Assembly (NCBI GenBank): GCA_031261145.1
Contig: JAISJX010000407.1
Location: forward strand, 1 to 14,836
Direction of reading: 5' to 3'
Length of the DNA stretch: 14,836 nt
DNA from: Tannerella sp.
GTDB lineage: Bacteria; Bacteroidota; Bacteroidia; Bacteroidales; Tannerellaceae
Position 1 is the first letter of the stretch. Every line of letters starts with the position of its first letter. The notes beneath the pieces were generated by a model. That model ran no database searches. It was given only the letters and a program-made list of their open reading frames with translations, and was not told where the DNA came from. Both the position numbers and the translations under genes were made by a program. Below, in pieces: positions 6,796 to 14,836 of this stretch.

Positions 6796-9666
6796 TTATC
6801 TTCCGCATACGGTTGCAAAGGGGCAGTAGGTGCAAACCTTGCTGTTAGACGTCTGCGTAAAGGGAATATCCGGATTGAAAATTTCATCCAAACACTGCCG
6901 CAAAGCGTCTTCAAACTCTGCGCGGTATGTGGCGAAATCGGATACCAGTTCTTTTTCTTTTCCACAGTAAATCGACGGATTGAAATCGGTGGAGAAAAGG
7001 TCTCGCAAATAATAGATTACAGGTTGGACAGGCATCGTAGAATCGATCGTTTCGCTGTATATCCATGAATACATAAATACCTGCATAATAGCGGATTGAC
7101 GTTTCTCGTTCGTTTTATCGAAAAGGCTTTCTATTGTTTTGAAATCAAGCATTTTCTTTATGCCGGTCTTATAATCCACAATCCGGACAGTCCCGTTTAC
7201 CTCGTCTAAACGGTCGATAAATCCTTTCAGCCGGATAATCCGTCCGTCCGTTAAAGCCAGCGAATGTACCATCTTTTTTTCCGACCGGATGTAGCGGAAA
7301 GGCGTTAACTGGCGGTCGCGCTCTAAGATTTTCAACACATATTTGCGAATCATTTCTCCGGTCAGGTAGTTTTGTCCGCTGAGGGAACGCACTTCCTTTG
7401 AATGGAAAAATAACTCGGCGAACGCACGGTGAATAGCGCCGGTCAGGGTCGCTTCTTTTGCGGTCAGTTTCAAAAGGTCGGCTGTCACTTGCGCTCCGCA
7501 GAGAGGTTGGTACAGCCATTCCATTACCTTGTGCAGGATATTTCCAAATGTTTGGCTTTCAACGTTTTCCGTCACTTCATCTTCTTCTTTCAATTCTTCA
7601 ATGTTGGAGAAATAAAATCGTAGCGAACAGTCTAAATAAGTGTTGATTGTGCTTGCGGAAAGGGCTTTGGCGCCGTTAGGCATATACGCCTCCAACTTCG
7701 TCATGACTTCTGCCGTTTTATCAATCCGGATGGCAGGCGATTGGGATGAGGAAATATGGTAAACCACTAATTTTTCCTTTATTGGCGCTTCAAAATGATA
7801 GCGCAACTGGTGGACAAACCGGCTCACTTCGCCTGATTGCAAACCGTCGGTGCGGGTGTCGTACAGCAGGCGCACCTGTTTGGCGCGGGCTATCAGCCGG
7901 TAAAAATGATATGCCCAGATGCTGTCCTGATGTTCGTAGGTCGGCAACCCGAAACCACGTCTCAAATTATAGGGTATAAACGAATTAGCTATTGTTTTCA
8001 CAGGAAAAACGCCTTCGTTCACCGACAGGATAATCAGGCGGTCAAAATCAAGCACACGAGTTTCCAATACGCCCATCACCTGAAGTCCCGACAGCGGTTC
8101 TCCTTCAAACGGGATGGTAATCGTGTCCGTTAAACGCTTTAACAGACGGAAATACGTTTCCACAGACATATCAAGTCCTTCGGCCTGAATCAGGTCTCTC
8201 ATCCGGTTTACGGTCGTGAAGTAATGATACACAAATTCTTGCTCCAGTTCGTCCATGCAAAGCGCGTCTTCTTCCTCTTTTTCGGGATGGAGGGCTGAAA
8301 TGGTTTTATTCAATTCCTGTAAGACCAAAAGTAAATAGTCTGAAATCGCATGGGCTTCATTTACAGGCGAAAAAATAAGCGAAAGCAACTGCGTGCGGTT
8401 CAAATCCGGGGCGGCGATATAGATTTTGTTCTGCGCCGTAATTTCTCCTGTCAATGTGGCAATTATGTCCGGACAAGCGGACAGGATATATTGATGATTG
8501 ATTACGGAAAGGACTTCCCGATAGTAAAAAAACGGCTGTCCGTCAATCATTCGCACATTCTTTTGCAATGCTAAAACCGATTCAATCAGCGAGGCGACCG
8601 GCGTACCGGAAAGCGGATACCCAAGGGTCACATTGATGCGGGTTATCTCTTTGGGAATCGAATTTAGCACCGGAATCAGTAACTGTTCGTCAGGCAACAC
8701 GATAGCGGTTCGTATGGCTTCTTCCGCTTCCGGTTTTGCCTCTTTGCCGAGCATTTCTTCCAATAGCGAATAAACCTGCTTGGCCTGTCCGATGCGCGAG
8801 GGGATGCCTATCAGTTCAATGTCAGGCTCATTTTCCTCTTCTTCAGGGAGTTGATATGCCGACGGAAACATTTTTAGCCGCTCTCTGATAAAGAATGAGG
8901 CTTTGTTGTCAGCATCCATTACCTTTTTCGATCCACAGTCCCAATAAAAATCTGCAATCCCCTGTTTTTGAAGCAATCGTAGCAGTTCATTTTCTACGGT
9001 AGAAAGGGCGTTCAGCCCCACAAATACAACTTTATCGTAAGGCAGATCGCACTCACCCGATTGTTTGATTTGCTCTACCACTTCCCGGAAAAGCATCCCT
9101 TCATATCCTGTTCCCTCAGCGGCCAGCGACTCCTTTAATTCACTGTATATTGCATATAAAAGTTTCCATATATCCAGAAAATGCTGCTGGTTTACGCCGT
9201 CGCCTTTCGGATGAAAGGAAGACCAGAATGCGCGAATCGCTTCAATCTGGTTTTCATGCAGATAGTCATAGTCTCTATCTAATGTTTTCAAATCCACTAC
9301 ATTGGTAAACAGCCGCCTCGCATCGACAAGATTTTTGTCCACATCGTCAAAGTCATTCAGCAACATCTCGCCCCAATAGACAAAATCGTCAAAGGTCTCT
9401 TTTGAACCACTTTGACGGATGTAGATGCGGTACAAAAGGAACAGCATCCGGATATGGTCAGCCGGTTGTTTGTCGCATAGCTGAAGAAGCAATCCGTTAA
9501 TAGTCAGAATGGTTGGTGAGAAAATGGGCTTTCCTGCCGTCTGTGACAGATATTTACGGAAAAACAAACCCGAACGGCGGTTCGGAAACACAAATGCGAG
9601 CCGGCGTATCTCCGCCCCGTAACGATTGAAAAACAAAGTGGCTACTTGCTGCAAAAAAGGCGTCAT
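6796..9666 (-). CDS. AddB/RexB-like PD-(D/E)XK nuclease with Fe-S cluster
   Basis: 956 residues. The N-terminal two thirds have the layout of an inactivated UvrD-like helicase: FPNRRSG (28-33) stands where a Walker A loop would be, without GKT/GKS, as in AddB. The C-terminal nuclease domain has D818 (GFIDRLD), D831 and K833 (IVDYKTG), with H712 and Q862 as conserved supporting residues. Four cysteines fit the AddB 4Fe-4S staple: C680 (LDCSLRFYF) and C945, C948, C954 (CTYCPFATVC) at the extreme C-terminus. AddB works with the AddA helicase-nuclease to resect double-strand breaks for recombination. No addA lies next to it here: the gene upstream is a divergent ABC-F gene and the one downstream is a beta-galactosidase. 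The start is supported by a full promoter 38 nt upstream. Confidence 0.85.
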   Translation of the reverse strand: MTPFLQQVATLFFNRYGAEIRRLAFVFPNRRSGLFFRKYLSQTAGKPIFSPTILTINGLLLQLCDKQPADHIRMLFLLYRIYIRQSGSKETFDDFVYWGEMLLNDFDDVDKNLVDARRLFTNVVDLKTLDRDYDYLHENQIEAIRAFWSSFHPKGDGVNQQHFLDIWKLLYAIYSELKESLAAEGTGYEGMLFREVVEQIKQSGECDLPYDKVVFVGLNALSTVENELLRLLQKQGIADFYWDCGSKKVMDADNKASFFIRERLKMFPSAYQLPEEEENEPDIELIGIPSRIGQAKQVYSLLEEMLGKEAKPEAEEAIRTAIVLPDEQLLIPVLNSIPKEITRINVTLGYPLSGTPVASLIESVLALQKNVRMIDGQPFFYYREVLSVINHQYILSACPDIIATLTGEITAQNKIYIAAPDLNRTQLLSLIFSPVNEAHAISDYLLLVLQELNKTISALHPEKEEEDALCMDELEQEFVYHYFTTVNRMRDLIQAEGLDMSVETYFRLLKRLTDTITIPFEGEPLSGLQVMGVLETRVLDFDRLIILSVNEGVFPVKTIANSFIPYNLRRGFGLPTYEHQDSIWAYHFYRLIARAKQVRLLYDTRTDGLQSGEVSRFVHQLRYHFEAPIKEKLVVYHISSSQSPAIRIDKTAEVMTKLEAYMPNGAKALSASTINTYLDCSLRFYFSNIEELKEEDEVTENVESQTFGNILHKVMEWLYQPLCGAQVTADLLKLTAKEATLTGAIHRAFAELFFHSKEVRSLSGQNYLTGEMIRKYVLKILERDRQLTPFRYIRSEKKMVHSLALTDGRIIRLKGFIDRLDEVNGTVRIVDYKTGIKKMLDFKTIESLFDKTNEKRQSAIMQVFMYSWIYSETIDSTMPVQPVIYYLRDLFSTDFNPSIYCGKEKELVSDFATYRAEFEDALRQCLDEIFNPDIPFTQTSNSKVCTYCPFATVCGR

Positions 9667-9703
9667 CTATCGTGTTGTTTATTTTTTACATTCATTTCAC
9701 TCA

Positions 9704-9733
9704 CAAAGATATGGTTTTTATTTTCAAAAACAA
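9704..9733 (-). promoter_or_regulatory. Promoter of the AddB-like gene
   Basis: TTG (9733-9731), 19 nt spacer, TATCTTTG (9711-9704) on the minus strand: an exact Bacteroidota promoter. The ATG is at 9666, so the leader is about 30 nt. Confidence 0.8.
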
Positions 9734-9814
9734 AATGTATGTAAATGATTCGATAAAAAAAATGAAATACGGAGATTATTCAGACGAAATAGGGGAAATC
9801 CGGCTCATTTTGAC

Positions 9815-9822
9815 TACCTTTG
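9815..9822 (+). promoter_or_regulatory. -7 box for the ABC-F gene
   Basis: TACCTTTG, an exact TAnnTTTG match, ends 25 nt before the ATG at 9848. No well-placed TTG. It shares the 181-bp divergent region with the AddB-like gene's promoter. Confidence 0.65.
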
Positions 9823-9847
9823 TCGCCTCAAGAAAATAGATTGATAA

Positions 9848-11467
<1,620 letters not shown>

Positions 11468-11497
11468 AATATCGGTAATCCTATCTTTGAATAAAAT

Positions 11498-11594
11498 AAA
11501 AAAAGACCGTCATTAAGGAATGACAGCCTTTATTTTGTGTTTAAATAAGTTATTAGCCTTTTAGTCAAAAAAACAAGATTGTGTTTTGGTTATG
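11498..11594 (-). ncRNA. Candidate small RNA, minus strand, about 95 nt
   Basis: Bounded by a CACCTTTG box (11608-11601, one mismatch to TAnnTTTG) and the terminator at 11531-11502. No convincing ORF inside. The ends are guesses from these signals. The main support is the strand bias of the hairpin pairing. Confidence 0.3.
11502..11531 (-). terminator. Terminator hairpin, best formed on the minus strand
   Basis: On the minus strand the arms AAAGGCTGTCATT and AATGACGGTCTTT pair over all 13 positions, using two G-U pairs, around a CCTT loop, and run into a T-tract. On the plus strand the same two positions are A-C mismatches and the T-tract is weaker. It can still serve the ABC-F gene (stop at 11467) as a bidirectional terminator. 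Confidence 0.7.
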
Positions 11595-11650
11595 CGGATG
11601 CAAAGGTGAAGTTTTTTTTATCACCAAAAAAATAAATTAACATATTCTAC

Positions 11651-11740
11651 AACATGTTTTTGAGTAAAAAAATGTTTAGCGAACATATATAAAGTTAATC
11701 ATCGAAAATTTATGCTCGAAAATTATGTTTTACAACATAA
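11651..11740. repeat. Cluster of ATGTT/AACAT dyads
   Basis: AACATGTT (11651-11658, perfect palindrome), ATGTT-5-AACAT (11672-11686) and TTATGTT-4-AACATAA (11723-11740). TACAACAT occurs twice (11648-11655 and 11731-11738). CGAAAATT(T)ATG is directly repeated at 11703-11714 and 11717-11727. The last dyad ends 6 nt before a -7 box, so it overlaps where a -33 element would be, as an operator might. Confidence 0.45.
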
Positions 11741-11746
11741 ATGTAT

Positions 11747-11754
11747 TACCTTTG
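11747..11754 (+). promoter_or_regulatory. -7 box of a short plus-strand transcription unit
   Basis: TACCTTTG, exact TAnnTTTG. Transcription should start near 11761. The -33 region is occupied by the TTATGTT/AACATAA dyad rather than a TTG. Confidence 0.6.
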
Positions 11755-11760
11755 CTCCGT

Positions 11761-11830
11761 GTTTTTCATGGTATTAAATTTAAGGTTAACAAATTAAGAT
11801 TGTGGTTGTCGTGAGACAACCCTTTTTTTT
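11761..11830 (+). ncRNA. Candidate small RNA or leader, about 70 nt
   Basis: Lies between an exact -7 box and a strong terminator. It contains a 9-codon ORF, MVLNLRLTN (11768-11797), ending 6 nt before the hairpin, so it could be a leader peptide with attenuator rather than an sRNA. The next gene starts at 12099 and has its own promoter box, which favours an independent short RNA. Ends are inferred. Confidence 0.5.
11804..11830 (+). terminator. Strong intrinsic terminator
   Basis: GGTTGTC (11804-11810), GTGA loop, GACAACC (11815-11821), then C and eight T's (11823-11830). The T-run is only on the plus strand, so it is oriented rightwards. Confidence 0.85.
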
Positions 11831-12067
11831 ATATCCAATCATAAATAACACAGCAATTTATCTACGCTTTCACCCATGTTTCATCTTCTTCATTGAGAGA
11901 TTCTTTTACATACTCCAACCTTCAGGTATTTAATTTCATTGTAGGAATTATGCTCGCTTGGCGTGAACAGTCGTCCGTACATACTCGTATGAATTAAATT
12001 TTCCCTTTGCAGAGAAACACAAAAATTCTTATAAAAACAAACAGGTGGTTTTTCTGAAAAAATCTCC

Positions 12068-12075
12068 TACTTTTG
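12068..12075 (+). promoter_or_regulatory. -7 box for the amidase-like gene
   Basis: TACTTTTG, exact TAnnTTTG, ends 23 nt before the ATG at 12099. No TTG at standard spacing. Confidence 0.6.
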
Positions 12076-12098
12076 TACATAATTTCAAAAACAGACCC

Positions 12099-14836
12099 AT
12101 GAACAAGAAAAATTTAGTTGTAATTCTTTTGACAGGAATGATTTCCGTTACCGGACTGAAGGCGCAGGATGTGGCAGGACAGGCGATGAAGGATAGCATT
12201 GGTGCATATCTTACCGCCGTAATCGGAAGCCAGACGTATATCCGCAGCATCCAAACAGATTCGGTAAAAGTTGCGAAAAAGAAAATACAACTATTTGCCG
12301 GTGAAGCGCTTTCATACGGACATTTTGACCGGCGAATGGTTGATAGCATCTATGCGCAGGTGCGGACATGGCTTCCCGGCGAATGGAAAAAATACGATCT
12401 GGAAATTATTTCCGATAGCTACAAAATAGAGGATTACGTGGCGCTCCGGCGAAAAGAACGGTTTGTCAACAAAGTGGATGTGCCGTTGAAAACCAATATC
12501 TCTCATCCGGCCAAAATCACCCAGGGACTGCAAAACCGCCATATTGCGATGTGGCAAAGTCACGGATGGTACTACGAGCAGAAACTGGCGCGGTGGGAAT
12601 GGCAACGCGCCCGCATCTTCCAAACGGTAGAAGACCTCTACACACAAAGTTACGTGTTGCCTTATTTGGCGCCGATGCTCGAAAATGCCGGCGCCAACGT
12701 GTTTTTACCCCGCGAACGGGATACGCAACAGCACGAAATCATCGTGGATAACGACCGTTCATCCTTCCGTTCGGCTTACACCGAAACATCCGGCAAAGAA
12801 GCGTGGACAAACGGGGAAGGCAACGGATTCGGACATTTCAAAGACTTTTATGTGGACGGCGAAAATCCCTTTCGGCAAGGCGCTTACCGGCAGGTTAAAA
12901 CCGTTTCAAAAGGCGAGGAGAGCCTTTGCCAGTGGATACCCGATATTCCCGAAAAAGGAAAATACGCTGTGTACATTTCGTATGAAACCGTGAAAAACAG
13001 CACGCAGGACGCACACTACACCGTGTTTCATAACGGCGGAAAAACCGGATTTAGCATCAATCAACAGATGGGCGGCGGCACGTGGATATTTTTAGGGTTC
13101 TTTTCGTTCGACAAAGGGACAAACGACCACTGCAAAATCGTGCTGACCAATAAAAGCCAAAAAAACGGACGCATCATAACCGCCGATGCAGTGAAAATAG
13201 GTGGCGGCATGGGCAATATCGCCCGTACAGTCCCGCCCGCGCCGGATACGGCGGCAGTACTCCGTTTCCCGGTAGCCTACAAATTGGAAACCAGCGGGCG
13301 TCCGCGTTACACCGAAGGGGCGCGTTACTGGCTGCAATGGGCGGGCATGCCCGATTCAATCTACCGGTGGTCGAAGGGCGAACGGGATTATACGGATGAT
13401 TATCAAAGTCGCGGATTGTGGGTAAACCATATAGCCGGAGGTTCTTCCGTACTTCCCGGAAAAGACGGTCTGCACATTCCGTTGGATATGGCATTCGCGT
13501 TTCATACCGACGCCGGTACGACTTTCAACGATTCGATTATCGGAACGTTAGGTATCTGTATGACGCACTTCCACGACGAATTATTTGCCAATGGCAAGCC
13601 CCGTATTTTATCGCGCGATTTGACGTCATCCATCATGGACGAAGTTGTACGGGATATTCGTACGCTGTATGAACCGGACTGGACGCGCCGGGCTATCTGG
13701 AATCGATCGTACAGCGAAGCGCGGCTGCCGGAAGTGCCCACGATGTTACTCGAACTGTTGTCGCACCAGAACTTTGCCGATATGCGGTACGGGCTTGATC
13801 CCGGATTTCAGTTCTCGGTATGCCGTTCCATCTACAAAGGTATCTTGAAATTCTTGGCGTTCCAATACAACTACGACTACGTGGTAGCGCCATTGCCCGT
13901 AAAGTCGGTAAGCGCACGGTTTGCAGGCGAAACGTCGGTAAACTTAACGTGGGAAACCGTCGATGACCCGCTCGAACCCACCGCTACCGCCCAATCCTAC
14001 ATCGTCTATACGCGCAGGGGCGACGGCGATTTCGACAATGGAATCGTGGCAGATAAAGGCGTGGAAACAACCCTTCCGATCGAAAAAGATGTGATATACA
14101 GCTTCAAAATAACGGCCATCAATGAGGGTGGCGAGAGTTTCCCGTCCGAGATACTGTCTGTATGCCGGAAATCCAATGAAAAAGGCATCGTGTTGGTGGT
14201 AAACGGTTTTGACCGCATTTCCGCGCCCGATAATTTTTCCACGACCGACAGCATCGCCGGATTTTTAGACCGGAAAGACCACGGCGTACCCGATAAATCG
14301 CAGTACAATTTTATCGGCAGCCAGTACGAATTTCGCCGCAACATCCCTTGGATGGACGATGACGCCGCCGGTTTCGGGGCCAGCAATGCCGACTACGAAA
14401 CGACAGTGATTGCCGGTAATACATTCGATTATCCGTTTGTACACGGGAAATCCATTGTACAGGCCGGTTACTCGTTTGTTTCCGCCAATAGCGCCGCCGT
14501 GATGAACGGACAAACGAACCTGAACGAATACCGCTTGACGGACTTGATTCTGGGCAAGCAAAAACAGGTGAGAATGGGTCGCGGCGTATTTGCGCCCCGC
14601 TTCAAAACCTTCCCCGACAGCCTGCAAGCCAAGATAGCGGCCTATTGTCATCAAGGCGGTAACATCTTTATCAGCGGCGCTTACGTGGGCACGGATTTAT
14701 GGGATACGGACTGGGTGAAACAGGAAGATATTCATTTTGTGCAAGACATTCTGCGCTACCGGTGGCGCACCGGACAAGCTTCCGTAACCGGGCAGGTGAA
14801 AAGCGTAGCCTCGCCATTCTCCCGGTTAAACGGTCG
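12099..14836 (+). CDS. Secreted N-acetylmuramoyl-L-alanine amidase-like protein with golvesin-like and FN3 domains, 3' end missing
   Basis: 912 codons are in the window and the frame is open to the edge. A signal peptide (about 1-22, cut after LKA) is followed by a small alpha/beta region (about 40-140). An Amidase_3-type zinc amidase fold begins near 150 and ends near 590. Likely zinc ligands are H155 (QSHGW), E178 (TVEDLYTQ) and H469 (FAFHTDAGT), and the catalytic Glu is probably E552 (VPTMLLELLSHQN). Between the second and third ligands sits a golvesin C-terminal-like module (about 212-367; HEIIVDND, CQWIPDIPEKGKY, GTWIFLGFFSF, TADAVKIGGG). An FN3 domain follows (about 598-688), then an alpha/beta domain with GGNIFISGAYVGTDLW that recalls a glutamine-amidotransferase-like fold. 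Proteins of this type are often labelled 'xanthan lyase', but I see peptidoglycan amidase features. It probably acts on the cell wall or an outside glycan or peptide; the substrate is unknown. The start is set by the signal peptide and promoter box. Confidence 0.82.
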   Translation, partial: MNKKNLVVILLTGMISVTGLKAQDVAGQAMKDSIGAYLTAVIGSQTYIRSIQTDSVKVAKKKIQLFAGEALSYGHFDRRMVDSIYAQVRTWLPGEWKKYDLEIISDSYKIEDYVALRRKERFVNKVDVPLKTNISHPAKITQGLQNRHIAMWQSHGWYYEQKLARWEWQRARIFQTVEDLYTQSYVLPYLAPMLENAGANVFLPRERDTQQHEIIVDNDRSSFRSAYTETSGKEAWTNGEGNGFGHFKDFYVDGENPFRQGAYRQVKTVSKGEESLCQWIPDIPEKGKYAVYISYETVKNSTQDAHYTVFHNGGKTGFSINQQMGGGTWIFLGFFSFDKGTNDHCKIVLTNKSQKNGRIITADAVKIGGGMGNIARTVPPAPDTAAVLRFPVAYKLETSGRPRYTEGARYWLQWAGMPDSIYRWSKGERDYTDDYQSRGLWVNHIAGGSSVLPGKDGLHIPLDMAFAFHTDAGTTFNDSIIGTLGICMTHFHDELFANGKPRILSRDLTSSIMDEVVRDIRTLYEPDWTRRAIWNRSYSEARLPEVPTMLLELLSHQNFADMRYGLDPGFQFSVCRSIYKGILKFLAFQYNYDYVVAPLPVKSVSARFAGETSVNLTWETVDDPLEPTATAQSYIVYTRRGDGDFDNGIVADKGVETTLPIEKDVIYSFKITAINEGGESFPSEILSVCRKSNEKGIVLVVNGFDRISAPDNFSTTDSIAGFLDRKDHGVPDKSQYNFIGSQYEFRRNIPWMDDDAAGFGASNADYETTVIAGNTFDYPFVHGKSIVQAGYSFVSANSAAVMNGQTNLNEYRLTDLILGKQKQVRMGRGVFAPRFKTFPDSLQAKIAAYCHQGGNIFISGAYVGTDLWDTDWVKQEDIHFVQDILRYRWRTGQASVTGQVKSVASPFSRLNG

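Larger units (their letters stand above)
11468..12098. other. 631-bp intergenic region with candidate RNA units
   Basis: No long ORF on either strand. From left to right it holds a hairpin shared by the ABC-F gene end and a possible minus-strand RNA (11502-11531), a weak minus-strand -7-like box (11601-11608), a cluster of ATGTT/AACAT dyads (11651-11740), a plus-strand promoter box (11747-11754) leading to a strong terminator (11804-11830), a stretch with a short broken minus-strand reading frame (11862-11982), and the promoter of the amidase-like gene (12068-12075). Confidence 0.7.

Noticed and set aside
11482..11489. TATCTTTG after the ABC-F stop codon, plus strand
   Set aside because: Matches a -7 box, but the nearest TTG is only 15 nt away and a transcript would meet the 11502 hairpin at once. 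Probably chance.
13092..14654. Several minus-strand ORFs of 74-129 codons
   Set aside because: They are antisense to the amidase-like gene, whose plus-strand frame is open for 912 codons with a signal peptide and conserved motifs.

Overview
The window looks like a chromosomal segment of a Bacteroidales bacterium (Bacteroides, Parabacteroides or Tannerella type). Several signs agree. Most genes and the candidate RNA units have a TAnnTTTG promoter box a short way upstream, and two of these also have a TTG element 19-20 nt further up, which is the Bacteroidota housekeeping promoter. Start codons lack strong Shine-Dalgarno sequences. The protein families (DUF4221-like lipoprotein, MG2-type exported protein, secreted GH2 beta-galactosidase, AddB-like nuclease with a C-terminal Fe-S cluster, 'xanthan lyase'-type amidase) are typical of that order. 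Genus and species cannot be fixed from the sequence alone.

Layout. Positions 1-9666 are all read leftwards. In order of transcription they are: an AddB-like repair nuclease (9666-6796), a periplasmic GH2 beta-galactosidase (6670-3302), ribosomal proteins L21 and L27 (3143-2300), an NlpC/P60 cell-wall hydrolase lipoprotein (2206-1619), a DUF4221-like lipoprotein (1528-341), and the start of an exported MG2/TonB-plug type protein (344-1, cut by the window edge). From about 9.7 kb the genes run rightwards: an ABC-F ATPase (9848-11467), a 631-bp intergenic region with two candidate small-RNA units, and a large secreted amidase-fold protein (12099 to the right edge, cut).

Relationships. rplU-rpmA is a standard two-gene operon with a clear promoter and a perfect hairpin terminator. 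The DUF4221-like lipoprotein and the MG2-type protein overlap by 4 nt (ATGA) and are surely co-transcribed. The nuclease and the ABC-F gene are divergent and share a 181-bp promoter region. The NlpC/P60 lipoprotein and the amidase-fold protein both suggest envelope or peptidoglycan work, but they are far apart and not one operon. No insertion sequence, CRISPR array, tRNA, rRNA or integrase was seen, and the window reads as core chromosome.

The points most worth following up are an L27 with an unusual two-part tail of about 80 residues, two short transcription units between 11.5 and 11.83 kb (one with G-U pairing that points to the minus strand), an amidase domain interrupted by a golvesin-like module, and an ABC-F protein whose second ATP site looks dead.
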